This document shows, one piece after another, positions 34,571 through 45,417 of a DNA stretch of 64,000 nucleotides. The position numbers and the translations under genes were made by a program. Source of the DNA: Nereocystis luetkeana (taxonomy: Eukaryota > Sar > Phaeophyceae > Laminariales > Laminariaceae); assembly GCA_031213475.1 (NCBI GenBank), contig JARUPZ010000017.1, forward strand, positions 4,522,849-4,586,848. The letters are read 5' to 3'. Within the stretch, counting starts at the first letter, position 1, and the number at the start of each line of letters is the position of its first letter. The notes beneath the pieces were generated by a model. That model saw nothing but the letters and a program-made list of their open reading frames with translations. It did no database searches and was not told the origin of the DNA.

Positions 34571-36252
34571 GACGAAGCACCAGGTACCTCACAGAAAAAT
34601 ACTTGAGAAGCGTGAACGGGATGCGAGACCCAAGGGGACATTTGCGATGCACGGCAAATGTATGTTTTACGGTGCAGTCTGGAGTACAGTAGTAGTTACT
34701 GTCGTACGTTCGCAGTAGCGACCGCGCTATGATACACTTCTCCACTCGAGCCAGAAAAGTTAAGGTCTGGCATGTCCGTCCATCTTCAGTACCTCGTACC
34801 GCATACAATACCAGGTGCAACAACGTCGGTATGCATTATTATTACGAAGTACCTCTGGTACCAGGTACCAGGTAGTTTTTTTGTTTTTTTTTTGTTATCA
34901 CCTTGTCGATACATTTCTTCAAGTTTTTGCAAGACACCTTGTCGATACCTTTCTTTCCGAGGCGCCCAAAGCTTTCCATCGCGAGAGGGTGGCGAGTTAA
35001 TTGCTGCGCTCGTCGAAGGACACTCTTGTCCCTGCCGAGTGTACGTAGTGGCTGCGCTTGCTTGCGCGCCCCGTATTTCGGAAGCAGCCAACCTGTCTCG
35101 GTCGCTTCGCGCTGCCTGCACGCGTGCGGCCTACCGCTTCTGGGTCTAGCGTACGTGGCGCCCAGGAGTGTCGGTTTTGTTGGGATCCTCTGACGCCGCA
35201 GCATCTCGGGGACTTTTCCTCTCGATCGCGATGGCCATGCGGAGTTGCCTGTCCGCGTTGGAGGGAGCTCCGCTTTTCTACCTCGGTGGCGGAACGAGGC
35301 ATACGTTTAAACGTTCGGGAAAGCGCTTGCGCCAGGGTCTGGTGCTGGTTGGCCTGCGCGCCCGAGCAAAGGCACACATCGCGAATGCCGCGTGTTTGCG
35401 CCCGTTGTTGCACCGCGGCCGTGACACCTCGTCGCCAGTAGTTCCTCCGCCCCCAAAACGCGCCGTCCCGCGGACATAGACTCCGACGGCGGGATGAGCC
35501 TCGACGACCCGACCGGTCTGGCTCTCAAGACAGCCGATGGCACCCGGTCCCCGTTGTCGAGTTTGCCGGGCCTTGGTGAGACCTCTCATCTCCTTATTAC
35601 CTCCGTGTAGGTCTCCCGCTCCCCACGGGGGTGTCATCCCGGGGAGATGTTTCAAAGAAGAGACGTGCCTTTAAATATTGTACCCGAGATTCATCAGTTT
35701 CACCAGCCTGCATTGGGCTTTGCTGGAGGTTACAAATATCGGTTAGGCGTCGTGTGCTGGCCAGTACTCCCGAAATCGACTGCCCTGATCACCTTGCCCC
35801 CCTACCCGCGGCAGGCTCTGTCTCGCCAGCCTTCCGGCACGACGTTCGCCGTGGCTTCCTCCGAAACCGTGTGCACGTCGCGGGGGTCCTTGAAAATCCT
35901 CAAAATGCCGCGGACGGGGTCCTCGGCGAGTCAGGGAGCACCCTCCGGATATCGCCCGAGGGATCAGCAAGAACCTCCGAGACAGCCCCCACCATGCTCC
36001 CGGCGCATGCCGGCATCCTCAGTGTGTCAGCTGACGACAGTCCAAACCCTCCAGCTCCCATGGAGGGGCTCACTCGCGCGTGTTGGAGCTCAATTGGCTC
36101 ATCCGGCAGCCATCCTCGTTGTACAGCTAGTATCACGCTGCGCTCTGGAGATCAAGCAGGTTCTTCAACATCCAGATCGTGTTTTTATCTACCTTCCGGC
36201 ATGCCGGCAGGGGCAACTCTGGGTCAAGTACCCGCTCGATGTATGCTATTGG
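34571..36252. other. GC-rich region with overlapping frames, no supported gene
   Basis: Two plus-strand frames (35631-36269 and 35647-36300) of more than 200 residues overlap each other, and minus-strand frames (35655-35278 and 35413-34997) overlap further left. None has a recognisable domain. The right end runs into the inverted-repeat element at 36253, so at least the ends of these frames are artefactual. It could hide a decayed gene. Confidence 0.35.
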
Positions 36253-36471
36253 GACGCGTTCTGCGATAGAGGTAGCACGTTTCCGCTACGTACATTCTGA
36301 ATGACTCAACCCAAAGTTGTCGGAATATTGCCAATCTTGTTTCGAAAAATGACGTATTTTGGCCATGGGGTTATGCATCGAGTTGCAATTTGATTTTTGC
36401 TGAAGTCAGTTTTCGGGTGAGGTAAGGAGCCTAAGAAAATGTAGGGTGGAACTTTTATCGGGGAACGCCTC
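36253..36471. mobile_element. GTTCTACGATAG inverted-repeat element, copy 3
   Basis: GACGCGTTCTGCGATAGAGG on the left, TTTATCGGGGAACGCC on the right. The interior has TTGGCCATGGGGTTATGCAT and GAAGTCAGTTTTCGGGTGA. Confidence 0.8.
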
Positions 36472-37150
36472 TTCTTGGCTGGACGATGGAGCCGGTGGCA
36501 GTCTGGCCAGCTGACTGTATGCATGTCTGGTATGCATGGCACCATCCGCGCCAGTTGCTCGTAGCTATCCGCGCTGACTACTGCGACTGTGCCCCGGGTA
36601 GCTCATAACAACTGAGCTATTATAGCTGTCCGTGCTGACGACGTGTACGACAGTACAAAGACCACTACTGCTTTACGCGCTTGTGGTCGATGCTTGGTTG
36701 GAAGCGCTCTGTCGCCCTTATGCCGAGGACATCCAGGGCTAGGGGTGTTGGGTTTTAGGAGGATCCTTGTACGTCAAATCGATTTTTATCGATATTTTTT
36801 TGTCGGTCTGTTCGACAAAGATGTATAAATACGCTCGCTCGTGACTGTGCCCGCACATAAGGGTGCGTAGGGCGCTGGCAGAATGATGACGCTGCCGAGC
36901 GGGCCGTAGTGATGACAACGCGAACAAAGTAAGTGGTGCTTGACCTGTTAATAGCTAATGTTCCTTGAGCCGAGAAGTTCGGAAAACCGTGTCGTATATC
37001 ACTACGTGTGTCCCTGTTTGTGGTGGTCTTTCTTCTGGATTACACATTACAATATCGTCGGCCCTTGCATGCAGCCAGATAGTGATATAAGTGAGTGCGA
37101 GGAGAGGTTCAGGTACTTTTGGGGGGTGGAGAAGTGCAGACCTTCCTTTT

Positions 37151-37243
37151 CCCTTTTAGTACCGTAGTCCCGTTTAGGGGATAAATTGCTCAATTTCTAC
37201 GTGAGTTGCCCCCAAAACGGGGCCGCAGTCCTGGGAGGGTTAA
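37151..37243. mobile_element. TTAA foldback element, copy
   Basis: CCCTTTTAGTACCGTAGTCC on the left, GGGCCGCAGTCCTGGGAGGG followed by TTAA on the right. Confidence 0.75.
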
Positions 37244-39030
37244 TGGTGTGATTCTTCGTCTTGTTTAGCTATTGACACCAAAAAATAAAACCTGCACTTT
37301 GTCTCATGGTCTACATATTAAGAAACCAGATGCCCCACTTAGTGAAGCTATGGTGCGGATCTACCTGGAAAAGAGAGGCACACTCTGGGATCTGTCTGAC
37401 TGTTGAACCTGGATCGACCTCATATGTAACTAACCAAGGCTATACCCATCATTATTGATATACATTTCAGTCCAGGACGCCATTTTGAGGAAGAAGGTAA
37501 TGGAACAAAACCCAGGCTGAGATTGACAAGAACGTAGGACATTCGGGAGCCGATTTCCATACTGAAGATAGTGTAGAACACGCCCTCTTTCGAAATGAAA
37601 AAACAGCTTGGGTCGGGGTTTCGGTTTCTGATTAGGCACCCTGTACTACCGCTGTATCATATTTATAGTGCTGGTCCCTCCGAAAAATGTATCTATCGTG
37701 CATGTTCCGTTTCGACTTGAATCGAATATGTTCAGATGCCGCAGTAGCAGCCCCTCTTGTGTCGTCCTGAACCGATACATATCACTCCAGACGTGAATAT
37801 AAGGACCGCTTGGTATTCATACTAATGTATAAGCATTTCTCTCTCTATATATATATATATATATATCTTCCTCTCCGCATCGTACCTGCGATCCGGGTTG
37901 TCACACAGCAAGCAGGCGTTCATCCCCCCCTCCCAGCGCTACGGTCTGTGCTCACATTTAGTTTTTTCGCGAGAATGCTTTTAGCCCGTTTCTTCCCCCG
38001 CGCTCGCTGTGGCCTGTTAGTAGTGGTGATGGGGCATGTATCTCTAGTGGTGATGTAGCATGTATCTCTAGCACCTGGCCCCACTCGCGACACGCAACAA
38101 ATGTCTATGGCGTGGGGGGGGGGGGGTGGAACATCAAAGGGGGCTAGGGTTTCCCGATGGAGGGAAGCGTGGGTAGGAGGAACAAGGGGTCATCGCGGAC
38201 TAGAGATATTTGTCCCGTTTTTGCTGCCAGACAATGGGTGCAGGGCCCGCTCCAGCCATACCATCCACATGCAGAAGGGTCACCAAAATTCACGGGCTTG
38301 AAACATAGAAGGTGCGCTACGAGTCAATCCTGCCTGAAATACTGGACGAAATTAAACCAATAAGAATGCAGTCGCCCGTATGAATGACTCTAACAACTGA
38401 CTCCTAGCCAATGGTTCACCAATCAAAGCCAAAAGCTGATTCTATACATACGGATATGGAAGGACGAGAAAGGATACGGGGGCGATACTAGCCTAATAAT
38501 GTCGTTATCAAACGGGCATGCTATACTCTCGGCCGGAGAAGTGGAGCAAGGCCTTTCTATTGAGGAACCACTTCCGGCGCTAAGCTCTTATACGATTCGA
38601 TCTTTCCTCTGACTTTCCCGGCGCGGGATGGTTGTCAGCGCTCATCGGTATAACGCAGCCAGCTTTATTGTGCCAACCGCCACAACACAAGCCGACATAC
38701 CAAACTACTTCGCCACTGGGGATTAGTAGCACCATGGGCTCGACAACTTCTCCAAGAACCCCTCCCCCCCCCCCCCCCCCCCCCCCCCATCCCGCCGTAC
38801 CACGTCACCCTATACGACGCTTCGACGCCTCTTCAATCGCTTCGCATCAATCGGTTCCGCGGCCGAAGTGGAGTTATCGCGGCGATTGCACGCGACGCAT
38901 TGGGGCACCGTGGGAGCGGGAAAAGCGCCTCTATAGCTCTCTCGCCACGAGAGTCTGCGGTGGCGGGCCGGTTACCTCGACAAACCAGGCACCGCCAACA
39001 CCAACCCCCAAGTACTGGACAGATGATAAC
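37244..39030. other. No gene recognised
   Basis: Intergenic sequence between the left and middle paralogues. It holds an (AT)n run at 37843-37868, a 25-bp duplication at 38024-38070 and C/G-runs (38115-38124 and 38765-38787). Confidence 0.5.
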
Positions 39031-39042
39031 TGGCGCCGCACA

Positions 39043-39160
39043 AAAGACGAGTTCCTATATACGGAGTGACGAACGGTGGCACTGTTCGACAAAATATGAG
39101 TTCCTATACGTATACGGAGTGACGAACGGTGGCACTGTTCGATGGCGCCCGGCTACGGCT
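39043..39160 (+). repeat. About 60-bp direct duplication
   Basis: GAGTTCCTATATACGGAGTG followed by ACGAACGGTGGCACTGTTCG occurs twice in tandem, with a small insertion in the second copy. Confidence 0.85.
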
Positions 39161-39284
39161 GCGTCCCGCACGCAGATTGGGTTCACCGCAGCAACAGCAA
39201 CCACATTCATATCGAGCGGGGCTCAGGAGTTGTATGCGAGGGCGACGACGGTTTGTTGTGGGTAAACAATACAATTGCAGGTGT

Positions 39285-39565
39285 GTTGCCTTCTAGGGGT
39301 GTTGCCTCATAGGGGTGGGGTGACGCCGTATAGCGGTGGTGCTTTCTAGGGGTGGGGTGGTGCCTTCTAGTGGTGGTGCCTTCTATTGCGGGGGACCGTA
39401 GTAAATAGGACCTACGGTACACAAAAAAAAACTATAATATTTACGTGTGTTTACTAACAACATTTGGTCCTATTAACTATGGCCCCCCGTAATAGTGGTG
39501 GTGCCTTCTAGGGGTGGTGCCTTAAAGGGGTGCCGTGCTTCATAGGGGGTAGTGCCTTATTGGGA
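39285..39565 (-). repeat. GGTGCCACCCCTATAAGGCA-type minisatellite, inverted array
   Basis: Repeated GGTGGTGCCTTCTAGGGGTG blocks. The reverse complement matches the array at 46255-46650. A TTACGGGGG MITE (39386-39492) interrupts the array. Confidence 0.8.
39386..39492. mobile_element. TTACGGGGG MITE, copy 5, with TA target duplication
   Basis: TA is present on both sides (39384-39385 and 39493-39494). The repeat array continues on each side, so the insertion boundaries are unambiguous. Confidence 0.92.
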
Positions 39566-39632
39566 TGGCACCCGAAACACGGCTTCGAGGGACGTTTTTC
39601 TCACAACCCGACCAGCACTTCCATGCCGAAGG

Positions 39633-39892
39633 AGGCGTTCTACGATAGAGGTTCACCCTAAATTTTCTGAGGCTCCTCCCTTACGGAGCTAGCTCCACAC
39701 CTCACCCGAAAACTGACTTCACAGCAAAAATCAAGTTGCATGGCGGCGAACAATCCCATGGCCCGAGTCTACAAAATGTTTTTTTTTTTTTTTCGAAATC
39801 AAGATTGGCATTCGGACGATTTCGGGTCAAGGACCCCCGTCTTTCAGAAAAAAAATAGCGGAAGCGTGCTACCTCTCTATCGTAGATCGGGC
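39633..39892. mobile_element. GTTCTACGATAG inverted-repeat element, copy 4
   Basis: GGCGTTCTACGATAGAGGTT on the left, ACCTCTCTATCGTAGAT on the right. The interior has CACCCGAAAACTGACTT and AATCCCATGGCCCGAG. Confidence 0.88.
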
Positions 39893-41228
39893 CCCCTGCC
39901 CTGACAGGTAGTTGCTAGATCAAATGTACTCCTCTGCTGTATATATTAAAAATATCATACTTCGTATGAGGAGGAGTGCAACACCAGCCACAATTTTGTT
40001 CGAGCCCAAACATAAAAGTACAACCTCTCTGCGGACCGTGGGGGGTGCATCGGCGGCGGGAAGGGGGGGGGAAGCCAGCAGGAGCACGACTGCGGACGGG
40101 GGGGGGGGGGGGGCATATTCGGTGCCCGCAATCGCGATTGTCTGGATGAAACCCGGGGCCGATCAAGCTCCGTCCCCCCCCCCGCCCCGATGCCCTACAC
40201 ACGGTACGCGACAGCAGTTTTCGAAGCCCCTATTGTCGGCCAAGGCTGACGGCTTATTCTGACGTTGACGTTGAGCGCAGGGAGCTCTTGAAAGGGTGTC
40301 GCACGGGATGTACAGGCGCATAATGGCTACTGGTGTGTGTGACGCCCCGCCACGATCGTGGTGCGCTCGGCGATTGTTTTGAGGGTCCGCACTCGGGGGA
40401 GACCTTTGCAGCCCACCCCGGCGACAATTACGCTAAGAACCGGCGCAAAACCTTAACCCTCGAGGGAAAACCGCAGTCGAGTGTCGAGTGTCGAGGACGA
40501 GCCAATTGCCCCCCTCAACGGGACCGCTTTTTGCCTTAAAAAGAGGTCGCCACCCCCGTGACGGACATAACCCCCCCCCCCCCCTGTACATGGTCTGGTG
40601 TTCTTCCTTCTCAACGGAAGCTATTTGTCAAGTCGAAGGGATAGCTGCAGGGCGCTTCCTCAGTCCTGAATGAATGAAGCCAGCGCCCCGTTGGTCGGGA
40701 ATTACTTTCGCCGCCGAAACAAAGTGCTGCTCACACGAACCCCGGTTTCGTAGCGCTCGCCTCGTTGCGCTATAGTAACCCCGTTTATGACGACTGCAGC
40801 CCAACCCTTGGGGATAATTTGTTTTTTTGGAATTTTTGAGCGGTTTATCGCCAAAAACGGGACTGCAGTTCTGGAAGGGGTTCATAGCCTGATAATCCTT
40901 GAATGTGTACAAAAACAAAAACACCCGTCGTACACCAACTCGACGGTTGGTGGTACGGGGTTTTGGTGGCGCCCAGAAGTACACTTAGCTAGCGCTTTTA
41001 CCCCAGGGGGGGGGGGGGGGTTCAGCGCAACGTGGATGAATCTCGAGGAGCAGTCGTGGATGGCTGCTTTTCGCATCGTCGCTGCGCTCGATAGTTTTTC
41101 CTTTTTTTTTCCTGTTTTTGTTTTTGGGGAGGGGGGGGGCGGATTTTCTTTTACAGCGAATGCTTTATATCCCTTGACGTTTCCCGAGTTCTCGAATGGG
41201 GGGGTTTATCATAGGCTCCCCTTCGACG
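39893..41228. other. No gene recognised
   Basis: Contains two very diverged TTAA-foldback-like segments (about 40445-40540 and 40780-40882) and G/C-runs. A long plus frame from 40787 crosses the assembly gap and is not a gene. Confidence 0.5.
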
Positions 41229-41328
41229 NNNNNNNNNNNNNNNNNNNNNNNNNNNNNNNNNNNNNNNNNNNNNNNNNNNNNNNNNNNNNNNNNNNNNNNN
41301 NNNNNNNNNNNNNNNNNNNNNNNNNNNN
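41229..41328. other. Assembly gap (100 N)
   Basis: Exactly 100 undetermined bases, the usual placeholder for a gap of unknown length. Order across it is a scaffolding claim. The window is otherwise ungapped. Confidence 0.98.
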
Positions 41329-41694
41329 TCGCTCCTGGAGGACACTATGTTTTTCGTATGTTTTCGCTGTTCGTCCTTTCCCCCCCCCCCCGGGCTTGGA
41401 ACCGGGGGCGACCTTGAAAAATCGGCGGCTACTCTTGCTACTTCGGTTTGTGACGCGTGGTGCGATAGAGGTACTCCTGTACCTTTTTTCGGCGAAAAAC
41501 GTCAGTGACCGACAGGGCACCTTAAGGGCACTGACAACGCTGCCCAATTTTGTTCGAAACGCCATCCACATTGTGCCATACACTGATGTAACTTGTTCAG
41601 TATACATAAGGGGGTGTCCGAAGAGTTTGGTCGAAGCCAAGTTGGCTGGGAATTATGGTGGTCTGTTTCACCTCCCTACATAAAGAGGATCCTA

Positions 41695-41792
41695 TTAACC
41701 CTTGTAGAACCGCGGTCCCCTTTTGGGGACAGACTACTTCAAATTTCAGCGAATTGTCCCCAAAATGGGGACTCCAGTCCTGAAAGGGTTAA
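41695..41792. mobile_element. TTAA foldback element, copy with both TTAA intact
   Basis: TTAA at 41695-41698 and 41789-41792. The arms CCCTTGTAGAACCGCGGTCC and CTCCAGTCCTGAAAGGG are inverted. Confidence 0.85.
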
Positions 41793-42846
41793 AGGCCCAC
41801 GAAACTATAGGATACTCCCAAGATTGTGGGGAACAAAGGTTGAAATGATTATCTTAACAAAAATATATTGTTGCCTTAGGCGAACCCTTTTGAGGTAGGT
41901 TCCATTGGGTTAGGATCGGTTTTGACACGCGAAACACCAAACTGGGGCTCTAGCCATTTTTGTTTAGCGAACACCGTGCTGTGAACGATTACAGGGGTAA
42001 CATACGCAGGTAGCACAACGTTCGGCCCCAAATATATATAGAGAGTGCCGTAGCCCCTCCACCGAAGAGCGATTTACCCAACCGTTGTAGCGCTTTGCCC
42101 AACCATTGTAGTATCGTTGCATATCTACCCAATGTCGAATTGCACTCTCGTGCGTTCTAAAAACAAACTAGTTTCCGGGTTTGGGTTTAACGTTTGTAGA
42201 GCGGTATGTCAAGTAGCCGTGGGGAACAAAATGCGGTCGGCATTTACTTTGGCCAAACCAGAAACCCTGCGTCCGTGAGGAGCTTTAAGAGTCCTCCCTC
42301 CCCACCACGTACGGTTCGTGCCTTGGCATATTTTGTCGCGAGAAGGCTTTAAGAGTCATTCTTCCCTCCCCGACTCTCGCGTACAATGTTGCCAAAACAC
42401 GGAGTACAGCGAACACTAAAAAGCGTTTATTTTCTTGCTTTCATGTGCTGGCTCTAGGCTAGGTTAAGCAAGAAAAAGTGACGGCAGCAGCAAAGCTATT
42501 CATATTCAACCGGAGACCTTCCATCGACGAGGCGGCAGTATCGACACTCTCGGCAAGCAACCTCGTAACACGTCCGTTCGGCGACCCACTGCTGCTGCTG
42601 CTGGCAGCGGGTGTTGTTTCTTAGGTGCTAGATACAATCAATCAGTAAAAGGGTGCGTAGTTTCGTGAATTATTGTCGTGACAACAACGAAAGCAATGCC
42701 TTGCCATGCCCTTCCCAGCTCGCCCGCCCTTCCCCCCCCCCCCTCCTCGCTCCCCCCAACAGCCTTCTGCCAGCGTGGAATTCTCTCTACCAGACGAGGG
42801 AAAAAAAAAAAAAAACAATGGGGGGGGACGCGCACCGGTCCACCAG

Positions 42847-43188
42847 AGGCGTTCTACGATAGAGGTTCACCCTAACGTTTCTGAGGCTCCTCTCTTAACC
42901 CTTTTAGAACCGCACTCCCATATGTGGGGACAAACCACTTAAATTTCAAGTAGTTTATCCCCAAAACGGGACTGCGGTTCTAAAGGGGTTAAGGAGCTCC
43001 ATACCTTTCACCCGAAAACTTGACTCCAACAAAAATCAAGATGCATCGCGGCGAATCATCCGTGGCCCAAGCAAACATACCGTTATTTTTTTTTTTGCGA
43101 AATCTCACGATTGAGGTGGGGTCAAGTAAACCCCGTCTTTCAGAAACAAAACAGCGCGGAATGTGCTACCTCTCTCGTAGAACGGGTC
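42847..43188. mobile_element. GTTCTACGATAG inverted-repeat element, copy 5, interrupted
   Basis: The ends GGCGTTCTACGATAGAGGTT and ACCTCTCTCGTAGAACGGG are intact. The left arm is split by a TTAA foldback element (42895-42992). Removing that leaves about 250 bp, the size of the other copies. Confidence 0.9.
42895..42992. mobile_element. TTAA foldback element nested in the inverted-repeat element
   Basis: Arms CCCTTTTAGAACCGCACTCC and GACTGCGGTTCTAAAGGGG, TTAA at 42895-42898 and 42989-42992. The host element reads CTCTC-TTAA-GGAGC around the insertion, matching CTCCC-TTAC-GGAGC of uninterrupted copy 4 (about 39688). This directly shows TTAA target duplication. Confidence 0.92.
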
Positions 43189-44980
43189 ACCATCGGACGC
43201 AGCCACCTTCAAGAAGAAAAAAACAAGACGCGCTCAGCGGGGCAGATACCTCGAACAATAAAAAACACCATTGACGGCTGCTCCCTTTAGAAGCGCGATG
43301 CCGAAAAAAAAAAAAAAAAATTGGCAACTTCGTACGACTTTTGAGCCGTCGCGTCAATATCGCTGAACGTCGCCAGCATGCTGTGCCCGCCGAAGAAACG
43401 CCTCCACGAAAAAAAAAATAAAAAAATAGAATGCGCGCGTACTGATGCGTACAATCTCCATGTTAAGGGTGAACCCAAAGTGAAACCCAAATATGTGATC
43501 GACGTCGAAGATAAAAAAACGGATAAGAAACGGCACCTTCGTCAGTTGTCTACAAGAAAGAGCAAAAAAAAAAAACGAAAAAACGAAAAAACGAAACGGC
43601 ACAAAAAAAATGGGGGGGGGGGGCTCTTGTCACACTGCTCTTAGTTTTTTTTCCCCGGAAAACGATGAAAACTTCGAAAAACGTTCTTTAGACTTAACGC
43701 AATAAAAAGCAGCATCGCTAAAACAAAACGAAAAAAAAAAAAAAACACCCAAACCTCCCTCCTGTGCATGCCTGTGTCGTCATTCGAAACAAAATAAATA
43801 AATATAAATTCAGAAGCGCAAAAATGAGAAAATAAAATTATCGATAACCGTGCGCGAGAAGAAAAACAAATCACCCCCAAGTTTATATATCCATAAGCAG
43901 GCCCGGCCATCAGTCACCTCCGCTCTCCTCCTGGAAAATACGGATCCCCGAAACGAAAAAGAGGGAAACAAAATTCCTTAAAAAAAAATAGGAACCCGGG
44001 CGAAGAGGTCCGTACGAACCGAAAAAAATGCAAAAACACTTGAATATAATATAAGAACGGCAGCACTAGTTTCTTCCCGTTCATACACGTCCCCCAAGGG
44101 ACGAACCATATTCGCAAAAAAAAATGAATGCGAACGACAGCAACAAAGACAAGAAACAACAAAACAAGAAGAAAAAACAAAAAAAAAATCAAAAACAAAA
44201 CAAAAAACTATCCCCCATGTTAATACAATGCGCATGCACCCATCCGACTCGAAAAACACTATTAAACCTTTCGCGATTGTTTTTTTTTTTCCAAGAAAAA
44301 AAAAAAAAAAACTTCCGAGAGCGTCGAGTCGGATATGGATAGGTGGCGTTCGGACGGAGGGGGGGAGGGGGGGGGGGGTGAGGTGGGGAGGGGAAAGGAA
44401 CCCTGCTACCTATTTCCTTCTCTCCCGCAAACCCCCTGGTCCCCTCTATTCCTCTACTATCTACCCTTCCACTAAGGCGAACTCCTATTTTTGACGATCC
44501 GTACAAGGACCGACCATCATCTTACCTTTCCTTTCCCCCCCCTTACTTCTTTTTTTTGCCGAGCAGCGCTAGATCATAACAATATGATGCTAGCCGATGC
44601 TGAGCCGAATTTTACGTCGCCCGCTCCCCTCCACTAGCCACCTCCATCCCCCGCACCTCCCCTCTCTCCCAACCCCCCGTCACCTCCTTCCCCCCCCCCC
44701 TCCCCCTCCTCCTCCGGAGTTCCAAAGAACAGGGAGGGGGGAGGGGATGGAGGGATTGGGTGGATCGGTGGGTGGTTGGGCCGGAGGGTGGATGGGATGA
44801 ATGCCATAGGGAGGAGGTCGGGGTAGACACATTTGAGAAAAAAAACAAAAAAATGGTAAGCGTCCCTCAAAAATTGAACGCTTTCCGACGGAGTTTTCCG
44901 ACGGCGGAAGGTACCGACGGAAAGTAACCGACGGAAGTGAACTTCTTACGAAATTGTCCCACGGGATATTTCTTCGGAAG
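43189..44980. other. A-rich and C-rich spacer, no gene
   Basis: Dominated by A-runs (for example 43303-43320, 43730-43745 and 44296-44310) and the pyrimidine-rich block 44640-44720. Lys-rich or Phe-rich frames here are compositional. Confidence 0.5.
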
Positions 44981-45280
44981 CTACGTACCGAAGGAAACTC
45001 CTACGGAAATTTCTGACGGAATTTTCCCGCCGGAAATACCGACGAGAGACTTGTTCGAGGACGCCGGAGGCACCCTGCTAAATAAAAATCGCAGTTTCCG
45101 CGGACGCGGAGAAAGGTTGGGGTTGGGGAGGGGGGGGGGAGATAGTAGCTCCCGTCCCCTCCTTCCTCTCTCGATCTGCACTGCAGGAGAGGTGGTAAGA
45201 GGTCCTCGCCCAAAGGTCGAGCGCCCCCCCCCCCCCCCCCCCCCCCCTCCTGCCTTCGAGATGCGTGGTTAGGGGGGTTC

Positions 45281-45417
45281 CTAAGCCTCGATAGCGGAGC
45301 AAGGCTTGCAGAAAGCCTCGTCCTGGTCCAGCCAGACCCCGTCCCCGGAGTCCTCGCAGAAGTCGGAGCACGCCCTGCATTCCTGCCCGAGTGAGAAGTA
45401 GTTGCAGTTCATCACAC
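45281..45417 (-). CDS. Middle paralogue, exon 4
   Basis: A 137-base last exon, acceptor AACCCCAG, stop TAG at 45283-45281. It encodes VMNCNYFSLGQECRAC, CEDSGDGVWLDQ and FCKPCSAIEA. Confidence 0.87.

Noticed and set aside
35631-36300. Two overlapping plus-strand frames of 212 and 217 aa
   Set aside because: They overlap each other in different frames, run into an inverted-repeat element, and show no recognisable motif.
40787-41683. 298-aa plus-strand frame
   Set aside because: It spans the 100-N gap, so its continuity is artificial. The sequence on either side lacks any domain.
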